Positions 17,013-25,929 of a DNA stretch of 42,983 nt are shown here, one piece after another. How positions within the stretch are numbered: position 1 is the stretch's first letter; each line of letters starts with the position of its first letter. Made by a program: the position numbers and the translations under genes. Below the pieces are notes generated by a model. The model saw nothing but the letters and a program-made list of their open reading frames with translations, ran no database searches and was not told the DNA's origin. Origin of the DNA: Leisingera aquaemixtae (GTDB lineage: Bacteria; Pseudomonadota; Alphaproteobacteria; Rhodobacterales; Rhodobacteraceae); NCBI RefSeq assembly GCF_019801145.1, contig NZ_JAHVJQ010000016.1, forward strand, positions 1 through 42,983. Reading direction: 5' to 3'.

Positions 17013-17563
17013 TCCGTTCCGAAATCCTGAAAGAGATCGCACCCATCCTGCGCAACCAGCTGGTGGTCTGCAATATCGGCATCCCCAGCCAGGAGCTGCA
17101 CGCGATCGACGACCAGCCCACCAATTTCTACATGCTGGGCACCATGGGTCTGGCCTCCTCCATCGGCCTGGGGCTGGCGCTGGCGCAGCCGAAACCGGTG
17201 ATCGTGATCGACGGCGACGGCTCGATCCTCACCAACCTCGGCACCCTGCCCACGATCGGCAACAACGCGCCCGGGAACTACATCCTCATGATCATCGACA
17301 ACGGATCCTATGGCTCCACCGGTGATCAGCCGACCTATACCAGCCAGCGCACCGATCTGGCGGGCATGGCCCGCGCCGCCGGCTGCGCCCGGGTGGTGGA
17401 GGTGCAGGACAAGGACACCGGCCCGGCGCTGGAGGAAGCCCTATCCAGCGGCGAGGCAACGGTGCTGGTGGTCAAATGCGACAGCGGCAACGCCAAGATG
17501 CCGGTGATCACCATGGACCCGGTGGTGATCCGCGACCGCTTCATGAAGGCCGTGGCCGGCTGA
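17009..17563 (+). CDS. comE: Sulfopyruvate decarboxylase subunit beta, ComE
   Basis: A 184-residue protein with the C-terminal (PP-type) ThDP domain: TMGLASSIGLGLALAQP and the thiamine-diphosphate motif beginning IDGDGSILTNLG and ending MIIDNGSYGSTGDQ. It overlaps comD by ATGA, as expected for subunits of one enzyme, and its stop overlaps the start of the FMN dehydrogenase (TGATG). The product, sulfoacetaldehyde, would go to Xsc, which is not encoded in this window. Confidence 0.9.
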   Translation: MIRSEILKEIAPILRNQLVVCNIGIPSQELHAIDDQPTNFYMLGTMGLASSIGLGLALAQPKPVIVIDGDGSILTNLGTLPTIGNNAPGNYILMIIDNGSYGSTGDQPTYTSQRTDLAGMARAAGCARVVEVQDKDTGPALEEALSSGEATVLVVKCDSGNAKMPVITMDPVVIRDRFMKAVAG

Positions 17564-18690
17564 TGGCCGCAGGCGCCATCCATTCCGCCGAGGATGCCCG
17601 CCGCCTGGCCCGGCGGCGGCTGCCCTGGATGGTGTTTGACTATATCGACGGCGCCGCCGGGCAGGAAACCGGGGCAGCGCGCAACCGCGCTGCCCTGGAC
17701 GCCATCACCCTGCGGCCCCGTATCCTGCGCGATGTCAGCCGGCGCTCGCTTGCCACCCGGGTTTTCGGCGCCGAGGCAGACCGCCCCTTCGGGATTGCCC
17801 CGATGGGCATGTGCAACCTGGCAGCCCCCGGCGCCGACCTGATGCTGGCCCGGCTGGCGGCGCGCTACCGGGTGCCGCATGGGGTTTCCACAGTCGCCTC
17901 GACACCGTTGGAAACCATCCTGGAGGCGGCAGAGGGCTATGCCTGGTTCCAGCTCTATTTCAGCGGCGACGGCACCGGCACCTTCAAGCTGGCCGAGCGC
18001 GCCCGCGCGGCCGGCTATCAGACGCTGGTGCTGACGGTCGACGTGCCCGAGGTCGGCCGCCGCCCGCGCGAATTGCGCCACGGCTTCAAAATGCCGTTCC
18101 GCATCGGCCCGCGGCAGTTCCTCGACTTTGCCCTGCACCCGTGCTGGTCGCTGACGGCGCTGCTGAAGGGCAAGCCGGTGATGGCGAATTTCGAGATGGA
18201 GGGCTATGACTTCGACCGCACCGAAAGCCGGGCCCGTGCCACCTGGGACACGCTGGCCCGGCTGCGCGATCTCTGGCCCGGCAAGCTGGTGGTGAAAGGC
18301 GTGCTGGACGCCGAAGACGCCCGCGCGCTGGTGTCCGCGGGCGTTGATGCCATTCAGGTCTCCAGTCACGGCGCGCGGCAACTGGAGGCTGCACCCGCCC
18401 CGATAGAAAGGCTTGCAGAAATCCGTTCCGATCTTGGGCCGGAGTTTCCGGTTTTCTACGACAGCGGCATCCGGTCCGGCGAAGATGTTCTCAAGGCTCT
18501 GTCGCTTGGAGCGGACTTCGTGTTTGCCGGGCGAATTCTGCAATATGCAATCGCCGCCGCTGGAGAGCCGGGGCTGGAACAGCTGTGGGATGCTCTAAGT
18601 GAAGAGCTGAGCATCGCCATGGCGCAGACCGGGCTGACGTCGTTGACCGGCAGCAGTCTGGAGGGCGCGGCAGCAGCCCAGTTAAAGTGA
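17563..18690 (+). CDS. slcD: FMN-dependent alpha-hydroxyacid dehydrogenase, probable sulfolactate dehydrogenase (SlcD-like)
   Basis: A 375-residue member of the lactate oxidase/mandelate dehydrogenase family. Motifs in order: DYIDGAAGQETG, GIAPMG, GVSTVASTPLE, WFQLYF, LVLTVDVPEVGRR, KLVVKGVLDAEDA, the active-site VSSHGARQLEAAP (His and Arg) and YDSGIRSGEDVLKAL. Such enzymes oxidise L-2-hydroxyacids and pass electrons to quinone or oxygen. Between HpsN (making sulfolactate) and ComDE (using sulfopyruvate) this is the missing step, and Roseovarius nubinhibens uses a membrane-bound sulfolactate dehydrogenase called SlcD. I infer the same role; orthology to SlcD itself needs a comparison. Plain lactate dehydrogenase is the alternative. 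Confidence 0.72.
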   Translation: MAAGAIHSAEDARRLARRRLPWMVFDYIDGAAGQETGAARNRAALDAITLRPRILRDVSRRSLATRVFGAEADRPFGIAPMGMCNLAAPGADLMLARLAARYRVPHGVSTVASTPLETILEAAEGYAWFQLYFSGDGTGTFKLAERARAAGYQTLVLTVDVPEVGRRPRELRHGFKMPFRIGPRQFLDFALHPCWSLTALLKGKPVMANFEMEGYDFDRTESRARATWDTLARLRDLWPGKLVVKGVLDAEDARALVSAGVDAIQVSSHGARQLEAAPAPIERLAEIRSDLGPEFPVFYDSGIRSGEDVLKALSLGADFVFAGRILQYAIAAAGEPGLEQLWDALSEELSIAMAQTGLTSLTGSSLEGAAAAQLK

Positions 18691-18902
18691 ACTTTCCCTG
18701 CGACCGCGGCGGCTGCAGAGAAACCGCGGAAGGCAGTTCAGCCCTCGCTGCGATGCGTGAGGCTTTCGACATGCCGAAACGCGGTCTGTCCCTTTGGAGC
18801 TTGCTGCACTTTTGAAATACCATAAGTCGTCGAGAGGATAGCAGGAGCAGCACCCTCCCTTATTGATCATTCCACCGAACTTGCGCCGCCAAGTGCTGTA
18901 GC

Positions 18903-19118
18903 TCAAGCCGCTGAACCGCGCAGGTTGCCGGTCTTGCGGTAGATTCGCGCAACCTTAGTTTTGCGCATTGAGTGGGCACCATAGGAATCCGGATCGAGGC
19001 CAATAGATCTACCCCTTTCACGAACCACTCTTGTGTACTGGCGGATGGAAATGTGCAGTCGTTCATGGAAGCGTCCTGGCAAAGGGCACTGTGAACCGAT
19101 CGCGAGCGGTTCCTCCAT
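18903..19118 (-). pseudogene. Tyrosine recombinase/integrase, C-terminal fragment
   Basis: The reverse strand reads LPGRFHERLHISIRQYTRVV and then DPDSYGAHSMRKTKVARIYRKTGNLR. This matches the C-terminal catalytic part of phage-type tyrosine recombinases (the HSMR box with its H-x-x-R residues, then the KTGNLRAVQ segment). The frame then breaks: after NLRG the reading is lost and the distal part with the catalytic tyrosine is absent. The N-terminal domain is also missing. It is a relic on a different strand from the neighbouring IS3 fragment. Confidence 0.65.
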
Positions 19119-19124
19119 CCATCG

Positions 19125-19357
19125 CAGGATCAGCTTGCGCGTTTCTTAATCTGCCCGGCTCCGCGAAGAACTGCTCAACGGAGAAAACTTCTACAGCCTG
19201 CGCGAGGCTCAAGTCCTGATCGAGCAATGGAGAAAACACGGCAACATCAAACGGCCTCACAGTGCTCTGGGGTATCAACCGCCTGCGCTGGAAACCATCG
19301 TTCCGGTGGATCGCAGGCCGGTCATGCACTAACAGTCAGACTGGACCACTCAAGTGA
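19125..19357 (+). pseudogene. IS3-family transposase (OrfB) C-terminal fragment with right end of the IS
   Basis: From about 19153 the plus strand reads ARLREELLNGENFYSLREAQ and continues with VLIEQWRKHGNIKRPHSALG, then YQPPALETIVPV and a TAA stop at 19330-19332. This is the distal rve/integrase-core end of an IS3 OrfB. The frame is broken by about two extra bases near 19150 and everything upstream is missing. The stop is followed by TGGACCACTCAAGTGAGGC, which resembles an IS3-group terminal inverted repeat. Confidence 0.75.
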
Positions 19358-19424
19358 GGCTGATCAGTGATGCCAATTACCTCCAGGAGCTCCGCATTCC
19401 TCAGCTATTCAGAATCTGTACTGC

Positions 19425-21029
19425 CTAATTAGTCTGGCGGGTAATCAGTTCGCTGGCTTTTTCTCCGATCATGATTGCAGGCGCATTGGTGTTGCCCGAG
19501 ACGATCTCCGGCATGATTGAGCAATCTGCCACCCGCAGTCCGCGAATTCCATGCACACGGAGCTCGGCGTCGACCACCGCATCCTCGCCCTGGCCCATCT
19601 TGCAGGTGCCGGTGGGGTGGTAGATCGAGGCGGTGTTGCTGCGCGCCCAGTCCAGCGTGGCTTCGTAATCATCCATTGGCAGGTCTGCACTGGGGCGGAA
19701 TTCTTCCGAGATCTTCGAATTCAGCGGCGCATGGCGGGCGATCTTGCGGGCGATGTTCACCCCGGCCACCAATGTGCAGCAATCGGTTTCAGTCGAGAGG
19801 TAATTCGGAAAAATCTTTGGATAGGTGTTCGGGTCCGAGGACACGATCCGGATCTCTCCCTTGCTTTCCGGCCTCAGCTGGCACACCGACATAGTAAAGG
19901 CTGAGAAGGGATCCGCCCCCTTGCCAGGGTTCTCGGCCGACAGCGGCTGCACATGAAACTGGATGTCCGGGGTTTCCAGATCGTCGCGGGTCTTCATGAA
20001 GCCGGTAGCAAGGCTTGCAGCCATTGTCATCGGGCCGGCCCGGAACAGAGCATACTTCAGGCCAATCTTGGCCTGGCCGAACAGAGTGCGGACCTCGTCG
20101 TTCAGCGTCGGCTCGTTGCATTTGTAGACCAGACGTGCCTGCAGGTGGTCCTGCATGTTCTTGCCAACGCCATAGAGGTTCTTTTTCACCTCAATGCCGT
20201 GTTCGGCAAGCTGTGCGGCCTCGCCAATGCCAGACATCATCAGGACCTGGGGCGAGTTGATGGCACCGCCTGACAGCACGATCTCGCGCCGCGCTGTTAT
20301 GCGCTGGATCTGTCCTGCCCGGTTCTTGTACAGAACCGCCACGGCGCGGCCCTCCTGGATGTCGACCTTCTGCACCATCGCGCGGGTAATGATCTGCAGG
20401 TTCTCGCGGTTTTTCACCGGATTCAGAAAGGCCACCGCAGAGCTGCAGCGGCGGCCGTTCTTGGCAGTGAGCTGGAAGAAACCGACGCCTTCCTGGCTGG
20501 CGCCGTTGTAATCCGGGTTGAACGAGTAGCCTGCCGCCTGCGCCGCAGCGACCCAGGCATCGGTAATGGGCCGCTGGATGCGCATGTTGGAAACCGACAG
20601 CGGACCACCGGTGCCATGAAATTCATCCGCGCCGCGCTCGTTGTTCTCGGAACGTTTGAACAGCGGCAGGACATCCTCCCAGCCCCAGCCAGCATTGCCC
20701 ATCTGGCGCCAGCGGTCATAATCCTGCGGCTGGCCGCGCACATACAACAGGCCATTCAGCGAGGACGAGCCGCCCAGGACCTTGCCGCGGGGCCATTCGA
20801 TTGAGCGGCCGTTCAGACCCGGATCCGGCTCGGTCTTGTAGCACCAATCGACTGACGGATTGTGGATCGTTTTGAAGTAACCGACCGGGATGTGGATCCA
20901 GGGATTAATATCCCGCCCGCCAGCCTCCAGCAGCACCACTTTATTCCTTGGATCCGCACTCAGCCGGTTGGCAACAACACAGCCGGATGACCCTGCGCCG
21001 ATGACAATGAAATCCGCGTCCAAAACCAT
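19425..21029 (-). CDS. GMC-family FAD oxidoreductase (choline dehydrogenase-like)
   Basis: A 534-residue flavoprotein: ADP-binding [19 protein letters not shown] signature 1 around [20 protein letters not shown], signature 2 [17 protein letters not shown], catalytic-site HPTGTCKMG and the closing [14 protein letters not shown]. These enzymes oxidise alcohols with FAD. The label choline dehydrogenase would rest only on family resemblance: betB, betI and choline transport are absent, and the divergent partner is a TRAP transporter. The ATG at 21029 abuts its GGGAGG site too closely; a TTG two codons in (21023) has better spacing and may be the real start. Confidence 0.88.
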   Translation of the reverse strand: MVLDADFIVIGAGSSGCVVANRLSADPRNKVVLLEAGGRDINPWIHIPVGYFKTIHNPSVDWCYKTEPDPGLNGRSIEWPRGKVLGGSSSLNGLLYVRGQPQDYDRWRQMGNAGWGWEDVLPLFKRSENNERGADEFHGTGGPLSVSNMRIQRPITDAWVAAAQAAGYSFNPDYNGASQEGVGFFQLTAKNGRRCSSAVAFLNPVKNRENLQIITRAMVQKVDIQEGRAVAVLYKNRAGQIQRITARREIVLSGGAINSPQVLMMSGIGEAAQLAEHGIEVKKNLYGVGKNMQDHLQARLVYKCNEPTLNDEVRTLFGQAKIGLKYALFRAGPMTMAASLATGFMKTRDDLETPDIQFHVQPLSAENPGKGADPFSAFTMSVCQLRPESKGEIRIVSSDPNTYPKIFPNYLSTETDCCTLVAGVNIARKIARHAPLNSKISEEFRPSADLPMDDYEATLDWARSNTASIYHPTGTCKMGQGEDAVVDAELRVHGIRGLRVADCSIMPEIVSGNTNAPAIMIGEKASELITRQTN

Positions 21030-21090
21030 CCCTCCCGAACTCTCGATAAAAAAACTTCTATACAGAATGTGTAAATTGGTCTAGCGTTTT

Positions 21091-21109
21091 TTGATACGAA
21101 ACGTCTCAA
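21091..21109. promoter_or_regulatory. Imperfect palindrome in the divergent GMC/TRAP promoter region
   Basis: TTGATACGAAACGTCTCAA has arms TTGAtACG and CGTcTCAA around a central AAA, matching 7 of 8 positions on each arm. It sits between the GMC oxidoreductase and TRAP receptor genes and is a fair candidate for the IclR regulator encoded at the end of the TRAP operon. Inferred only from symmetry and position. Confidence 0.4.
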
Positions 21110-21133
21110 TAATTGATCTTAGGGAGGAAAATT

Positions 21134-22366
21134 ATGGGGCTGACCAAAAAACTGAGCCGTATTTCGCGGCGGGATCTGTTCCGCGTGGCAGGGACTTACG
21201 GGATGAGTTCGACCCTGCTGGCGGCAGGCGGATTCGGCGGCGCGATGAGCCTGGCGAATCTCGCCTCGGCTGCGGAATCAACCTATGAGAAGCGCTACGC
21301 CAAGCCCGCCAAGCACACTCTGAAGTTCGGCGCTTCCGGCTTCAACGCGCGCAATCTTCTGATCGAGCGGGCAGGCGCGCTGGAGTTCGCCCGAGACCTC
21401 GAGGCCCGCACTGACGGTGAAATCCGTATAGAGTTCATCGGTGACAACCAGATTTGCGGCCAGCTGTCCTGCGTTGAGAAAACCCAGCAGGGCATCGTCG
21501 ACATCTACGCCGCTTCAACCCAGAACTCGGCCGGCGGTGCACCTTACCTGAACGTTCTGGACTATGCCTTCATGTTCCCCGGCCGCGCGTCCCAGTACCA
21601 CTTCCTCTATCACCCCAAGAGCCAGGAAATCCTGCGCGACCCGCTGGAGAAGCGCCACGGGCTGAAGTTCCTGTTCAGCCATTGCGAACTGCGCGGCATC
21701 CAGCTGGGCCTCAAATACAAGGACCAGCCGACCATCACCAAGCTGGAGCAGCTGTTCGGGACCAAGAACCGCGTTACCGGCACCCAGTTGGGCCGGATTG
21801 CGATGAATGCCCTGAACCTGAACCCTGTGCCTGTGGCCTGGGAAGAGACCCTCGACGGGCTGAAGCAGGGCCTGATCGACGGCGCCGAAACCTGGGCCTC
21901 CGCAGTGGCCTATGCCAACATGGCGCCAGTGGTCTCGCAGTCCGTCGATCTCAAGTTCTTCTGCGGCACTGAGCACACCTCGATGTCGGCCAAGGTCTTT
22001 GACGGCCTCGAAGGCTATCTGCAGGACGCAGTGATGGAGAGCGCCTATTGGGCGCAGGCCCATGTGCAGGCGGCAAACGAGGCGGCGCTGGTCAAGACCG
22101 TCGGCTTCTCCGACCCGCAGCTTCCAGGCACGGTGTTTGCGGAACACGGCGTGCGCCCGGCCTTCCTGCCGGACAGCGAAATCCGCATGGCCGAGGAAAT
22201 GTGCTCACCCGAGTTCCAGCCGCAGCTGTGGGAACAGTGGCGCGACCGCCTGAACAAATGGGCCGGCGGCATCGACACCTATCAGGAAATCTACAACATC
22301 GCGCGCGAAGTCGACAAAGACATGAAGCCCGAAAACGTGGAGCCGCGCCGCTGGTGGAAGGGCTGA
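21134..22366 (+). CDS. TRAP transporter substrate-binding protein (DctP type), second system
   Basis: A 410-residue receptor with a twin-arginine signal (ISRRDLFRVAG) and cleavage probably near ASAAES. DctP-like stretches include GEIRIEFIGDNQICGQLSC and DYAFMFPGRASQYHFLY. I chose the ATG at 21134 after an AGGGAGG site. It is longer than typical DctP (about 330), with a distinct C-terminal region. Divergent from the GMC oxidoreductase and followed by dctQ, dctM and iclR. The substrate is unknown; an alcohol or polyol oxidised by the GMC enzyme would fit the context. Confidence 0.85.
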   Translation: MGLTKKLSRISRRDLFRVAGTYGMSSTLLAAGGFGGAMSLANLASAAESTYEKRYAKPAKHTLKFGASGFNARNLLIERAGALEFARDLEARTDGEIRIEFIGDNQICGQLSCVEKTQQGIVDIYAASTQNSAGGAPYLNVLDYAFMFPGRASQYHFLYHPKSQEILRDPLEKRHGLKFLFSHCELRGIQLGLKYKDQPTITKLEQLFGTKNRVTGTQLGRIAMNALNLNPVPVAWEETLDGLKQGLIDGAETWASAVAYANMAPVVSQSVDLKFFCGTEHTSMSAKVFDGLEGYLQDAVMESAYWAQAHVQAANEAALVKTVGFSDPQLPGTVFAEHGVRPAFLPDSEIRMAEEMCSPEFQPQLWEQWRDRLNKWAGGIDTYQEIYNIAREVDKDMKPENVEPRRWWKG

Positions 22367-22389
22367 AACAGGCCCGAATTGCAAGCAAT

Positions 22390-22420
22390 AGGCCGGCGCC
22401 CGTCTGCGTCGGCCTTGTTT
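22390..22420 (+). terminator. Hairpin between TRAP receptor and membrane genes, second system
   Basis: Stem GGCCGGCGC (22391-22399) pairs with GCGTCGGCC (22406-22414, one mismatch) and is followed by TTGTTT. As in the first TRAP operon, it lies directly after the receptor gene and could reduce transcription into dctQM. Confidence 0.5.
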
Positions 22421-22467
22421 GCCCGGCATGATCCAGCAGGATCACAGGGCAATGAGGGGAGGATAAC

Positions 22468-23136
22468 ATGCAGCTTTGGCCGGACATCGGCGCCATTTTC
22501 AGCGCCTTCGCATCCCAGGACAGCTGGGAAATCCGCAATGCCTTGGAAAGCAACGCGGCCTGGGTGCTGGGAACAGTTGCCGCCGCGGTCGGCGGGTTGC
22601 TGGTGATGCTGACCTACCGGCTGGTGCCGCTATTGGACCGGCACCTGGAGCGCACCATCATGGTGTGGAGCTACCTGGCGATTGCTTTCATCATCTTCTG
22701 GGGGGTGATTGACCGCTTCGTCTTCAAGAACCAGCAACCCTGGTCCACGACAATTCCGCCGCTGCTGTTCATGATCATGGCTTGGTTCGGGGCAGCCTTC
22801 AACGTTCGGCTGCGGACACATCTGAGCTTCTCGGAATTTCGCACCATTATGCCCCGCTGGGCGCAGATGGGCTGCCTTACCCTGGATGCGGTGCTGTGGT
22901 TCGGCTTTGCAGTGATCGTCTTTGTCACCACAACCAGACTGACCGCGCTGTCGGCCTCTAACTTCCAGATTGTTCTGGGCACCGACAGCGTGCTGCAATG
23001 GTGGTTTCTGATCACCGCGCCCCTGTCTTTCGTCCTGATGATCGCGCGGGTGTTTGAAAACCTGGCTGACGACATCCGCAACTACCGCAGCGGCGCGCCG
23101 CTGATCAAACAGGCCGTGATCGGAGGGGACGTGTGA
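22468..23136 (+). CDS. TRAP transporter small permease subunit (DctQ type), second system
   Basis: A 222-residue membrane protein with four hydrophobic segments (near residues 31-52, 68-85, 97-115 and 172-190) and an N-terminal extension of about 30 residues. It lacks the classical WGEE motif of smaller DctQ proteins but sits correctly between receptor and large permease genes, has a GGGGAGG ribosome site, and overlaps dctM (TGATG). The assignment is mostly from position and topology. Confidence 0.75.
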   Translation: MQLWPDIGAIFSAFASQDSWEIRNALESNAAWVLGTVAAAVGGLLVMLTYRLVPLLDRHLERTIMVWSYLAIAFIIFWGVIDRFVFKNQQPWSTTIPPLLFMIMAWFGAAFNVRLRTHLSFSEFRTIMPRWAQMGCLTLDAVLWFGFAVIVFVTTTRLTALSASNFQIVLGTDSVLQWWFLITAPLSFVLMIARVFENLADDIRNYRSGAPLIKQAVIGGDV

Positions 23137-24494
23137 TGGATACTGGAACCTGGGTCACGCTGATCTCGCTCGGGGTCACCTTCCTGTTCATGCTGGGCGT
23201 GCCGGTGCTGCTGGTCATTGGCTATTGGGTGATCGGCTGCTCCTTCGTGCTGGGGCTGACACTCGACAACATGGGCGCGGAGCTCTTGAATGTGTTCAAC
23301 AAGGGCTTTGCGCTGCTGGCGATGCCGCTGTTCATCCTGACCGGCGACCTGATCAACCAGTCCGGCATTGCCCGGCGCCTTTCGGATTTCGCCTATGCCT
23401 GCCTTGGCTGGATGCGCGGCGGACTGGCGATGGCCTCGCTTGGTGCCTGCGGGCTGTTTGCCGCCATTTCCGGCTCCAACTCGGCAACAACCGCCACCAT
23501 CGGCTCGATGCTGCACCCGGAAATGGTCAAGGGCGGCTATGACGAGCGCTTCTCCGCCGCCACTGCCGCGGCAGGCGGCACCGTCGGCATCATCATTCCG
23601 CCGTCGATCATCTTCATCGTCTACGGCTTCCTGATGAACCTGCCGATCTCGGATCTGTTCGTCGCGGGCATCCTTCCCGGTGCAATGATGGTCATCGGCA
23701 TGCAGCTCGCCTGCTGGATCATCTGCCGACGCAACGGCTGGGGCTTCCTGATCCCCCTGCAGCTGAACCGGGTCCTGAAAACCGCCTTCGGCGCCTGGCT
23801 CGGCTTCTTTGCCATCGGGCTGGTGCTGTGGGGCATCTACACCGGCAAATTTTCCCCCACAGAGGCGGCGGGCGTGACCGTTGGCTTTTGCGTCATCGCA
23901 GGCGTGCTGTCCTGGGTGGTGACAAAAATCACCGGTGCCCACAGCGACAAGACATGGGAAGAAAAATCCTATGCCGAAATGCTGGTGGTCGAAGGCTTCA
24001 CCATCCCGCAGATCCCCGGCATCGTGGTGCGCTCGGCCCAGATCACCGGCATCCTGGCGCCGCTGATCGCGATTTCCGTGGTGATGCAGCAGATCCTGTC
24101 GCTCCTCGGCGCGCAGCAGGCGATCGGCGGGTTTGTCACCTCGATGGGCGGCTACCACGCGGTTCTGTTCACCTCGATGGTGATCGTATTCTTCTCCGGC
24201 ATGGTGCTGGAAAGCCTGCCGGTTACCATCATCCTCGCCCCGATACTGGCACCAATTGCGGCCTCGGTCGGTGTGGACCCGATCCACTTCTCTGTAATCT
24301 TCCTGGTCGGTGCCTCCATCGGCTTCATCACTCCGCCCTATGGGCTGAACCTCTATGTCGCATCGGGTGTGACCGGTGTTCCGTATTTCCGCCTGCTTCG
24401 CTATACGGTTCCCTACCTTGCAGCCCTGATTGGTGTGTGGGTTCTGGTCTCGCTGGTTCCTGACTTCGCCTTGGCGCTGCTGCCCAACAAGTAG
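23136..24494 (+). CDS. TRAP transporter large permease subunit (DctM type), second system
   Basis: A 452-residue hydrophobic protein with DctM signatures LLAMPLFILTGDLINQSGIA, FAAISGSNSATTATIGSM, GIIIPPSIIFIVYGF, FSPTEAAGVTVGF and IGFITPPYGLNLYVASGVTG. I start it at the ATG 23136, overlapping the dctQ stop; a GTG one codon upstream is possible but less well spaced from the GGAGGGG site. It is followed 13 bp later by the iclR gene. Confidence 0.9.
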   Translation: MDTGTWVTLISLGVTFLFMLGVPVLLVIGYWVIGCSFVLGLTLDNMGAELLNVFNKGFALLAMPLFILTGDLINQSGIARRLSDFAYACLGWMRGGLAMASLGACGLFAAISGSNSATTATIGSMLHPEMVKGGYDERFSAATAAAGGTVGIIIPPSIIFIVYGFLMNLPISDLFVAGILPGAMMVIGMQLACWIICRRNGWGFLIPLQLNRVLKTAFGAWLGFFAIGLVLWGIYTGKFSPTEAAGVTVGFCVIAGVLSWVVTKITGAHSDKTWEEKSYAEMLVVEGFTIPQIPGIVVRSAQITGILAPLIAISVVMQQILSLLGAQQAIGGFVTSMGGYHAVLFTSMVIVFFSGMVLESLPVTIILAPILAPIAASVGVDPIHFSVIFLVGASIGFITPPYGLNLYVASGVTGVPYFRLLRYTVPYLAALIGVWVLVSLVPDFALALLPNK

Positions 24495-24507
24495 GGATGT
24501 GACGGTG

Positions 24508-25281
24508 ATGGCAGAGGACACGTCGGAGAAGAAAGAAGGGCAGATACCCACCAACCTGCGCCTGTTGGTGCTGCTGGAGGAAGTGGCCCGCCGCGGAGAG
24601 GCGGTGAAACCGGCGGAAATGATTGAAGCCATGGGCCTGCCCAAGCCGACTGTCCACCGTCTGATGCAAACTGCTGAGGCTGAAGGTTTTCTGCAACGCG
24701 ACCTCGACGGCCGGGCCTACGGGCCCGGTCCGCGGCTGCGAAAGCTGGCCTTCAACACCATGTCCTCCGAGCATCTCCGCACCGCGCGCCTCACCATCCT
24801 TAAAAGCGTCGCCGAGGAGCTGGGCGAGACCTGCAACCTTGCCACCCCTGACCGCGAGGGAATGATCTATCTTGACCGGGTGGAAACCAAATGGCCGCTG
24901 CGCATCCAGCTGCCGATCGGCACCCAGGTGCCGTTTCACTGTACCGCCAGCGGTAAGATGTACCTATCGACCCTGAAACCCAGCACGCTGGCAGCCGTGC
25001 TGCGCGCCCGAACGCTGGAGGCGGTGACAAGCAAAACCTGCACTGACGCGGACGCGCTGAGCGCCGAATTGGAAGCCATTGCCAAGCGCGGTTATTCCAC
25101 CGACGACGAGGAGTTCATTGCCGGCATGGTCGCCGTTGCCGTCCCAGTGCGGGACTCCCGCGACAGGCTGCTTGCAACGCTCTCCGTCCACGCCCCAGTC
25201 CAGCGTCACAGCCTGCAAGAGCTGACAGAGTTCCTCCCATCTCTGCAGAAGGGAGCAGGGGAGCTGGCGCGCCTGACTTGA
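24508..25281 (+). CDS. IclR-family transcriptional regulator
   Basis: A 257-residue IclR protein: winged HTH at about residues 12-66 (NLRLLVLLEEVARRGEAVKP, GLPKPTVHRLMQTAEAEGFL) and an effector domain with ATPDREGMIYLDRVE, PFHCTASGKMYLS, RGYSTDDEEFIAGMVAVAVP and a final VHAPVQRHS. It is the last gene of the second TRAP operon and probably controls it and the divergent GMC gene. The ligand is likely the transported compound (inferred). Confidence 0.9.
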   Translation: MAEDTSEKKEGQIPTNLRLLVLLEEVARRGEAVKPAEMIEAMGLPKPTVHRLMQTAEAEGFLQRDLDGRAYGPGPRLRKLAFNTMSSEHLRTARLTILKSVAEELGETCNLATPDREGMIYLDRVETKWPLRIQLPIGTQVPFHCTASGKMYLSTLKPSTLAAVLRARTLEAVTSKTCTDADALSAELEAIAKRGYSTDDEEFIAGMVAVAVPVRDSRDRLLATLSVHAPVQRHSLQELTEFLPSLQKGAGELARLT

Positions 25282-25624
25282 GGCGCTGCGACGGAAAATT
25301 CACCCCCCCCTGAAGTGTTCCCTGCATAGTCCGTGCTAATTCCTTCACCCTGTTCAAGCGGTATGTTTGCCCAAGGCGCTGTCGGCCGTTGCCAGAATTT
25401 GCCGTTCCATCAGGCGCATGGGCTGGTGTCGTGCTTTGGTTTCATCAAGTTTGCCAAGGCCTTGGTCCTATCAGCTCCGCGGGGGCGTTCCTCATTGTGG
25501 TCTCAACGCCAGGCCTTCTATTCTCTGCAGCATCTTCAAGCCTCATGAACCAATGGCGGTTCGTCACCTGATCCTCCCCCACTGAAGTGCTCCGCCGTTA
25601 TGTTTAAGAAAACGGAAGATCAGA
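25282..25624. other. Gap with duplicated IS-end-like sequence
   Basis: No supportable gene. CTGAAGTGTTCC at 25310-25321 is almost repeated as CTGAAGTGCTCC at 25583-25594, the latter immediately before the IS3 OrfA and probably the left end of that IS. The first copy suggests an older insertion end or a tandem insertion. The sequence between them (about 260 bp) I cannot name. Confidence 0.45.
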
Positions 25625-25903
25625 ATGGGAACGAAGCGACACAAGCCCAAAGAGATTGTCACTAGGTTTCGGCAGGTTGAGGTGCTTGTCGGTCACGGGA
25701 TGCAGCGCGTGGATGCGATCCGCGAAGTGCGCATCACCGAGCAGACCTACTACTGCTGGCGCAAGCAATATGGCGGGATGGGAACCGACCAGCTCATGGA
25801 ATTCAAACGGCTGCAGAAAGAAAACAAGCGGCTGCGTCGCGCCGTTTCGGATCTAACCCTGGACAAGCTCACCCTGTCGGAGGCTCCAAAGGGAAACTTC
25901 TGA
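25625..25903 (+). CDS. IS3-family transposase OrfA
   Basis: A 92-residue HTH protein, MGTKRHKPKEIVTRFRQVEV, with RITEQTYYCWRKQYGGMG and a leucine-zipper-like tail (EFKRLQKENKRLRRAVSDLT). It is the DNA-binding OrfA that IS3 elements fuse with OrfB by programmed frameshifting. The length is normal and the gene looks intact, but its OrfB partner is broken. Confidence 0.85.
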   Translation: MGTKRHKPKEIVTRFRQVEVLVGHGMQRVDAIREVRITEQTYYCWRKQYGGMGTDQLMEFKRLQKENKRLRRAVSDLTLDKLTLSEAPKGNF

Positions 25904-25929
25904 GCTGCGCTCGCCGCCGAGCCTGCATT

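Larger units (their letters stand above)
18691..19424. other. Intercluster stretch holding decayed mobile-element pieces
   Basis: 734 bp between the sulfonate operon and the convergent GMC gene. It contains a tyrosine recombinase remnant (minus strand, about 18903-19118) and an IS3 transposase 3' fragment with its terminal repeat (about 19125-19357), listed separately. The first 200 bp shows nothing I can name. No intact gene is present. Confidence 0.6.

Noticed and set aside
16506-17563. Phosphonopyruvate decarboxylase
   Set aside because: Split alpha and beta subunits and the sulfonate operon context fit sulfopyruvate decarboxylase; no phosphonate genes are present.
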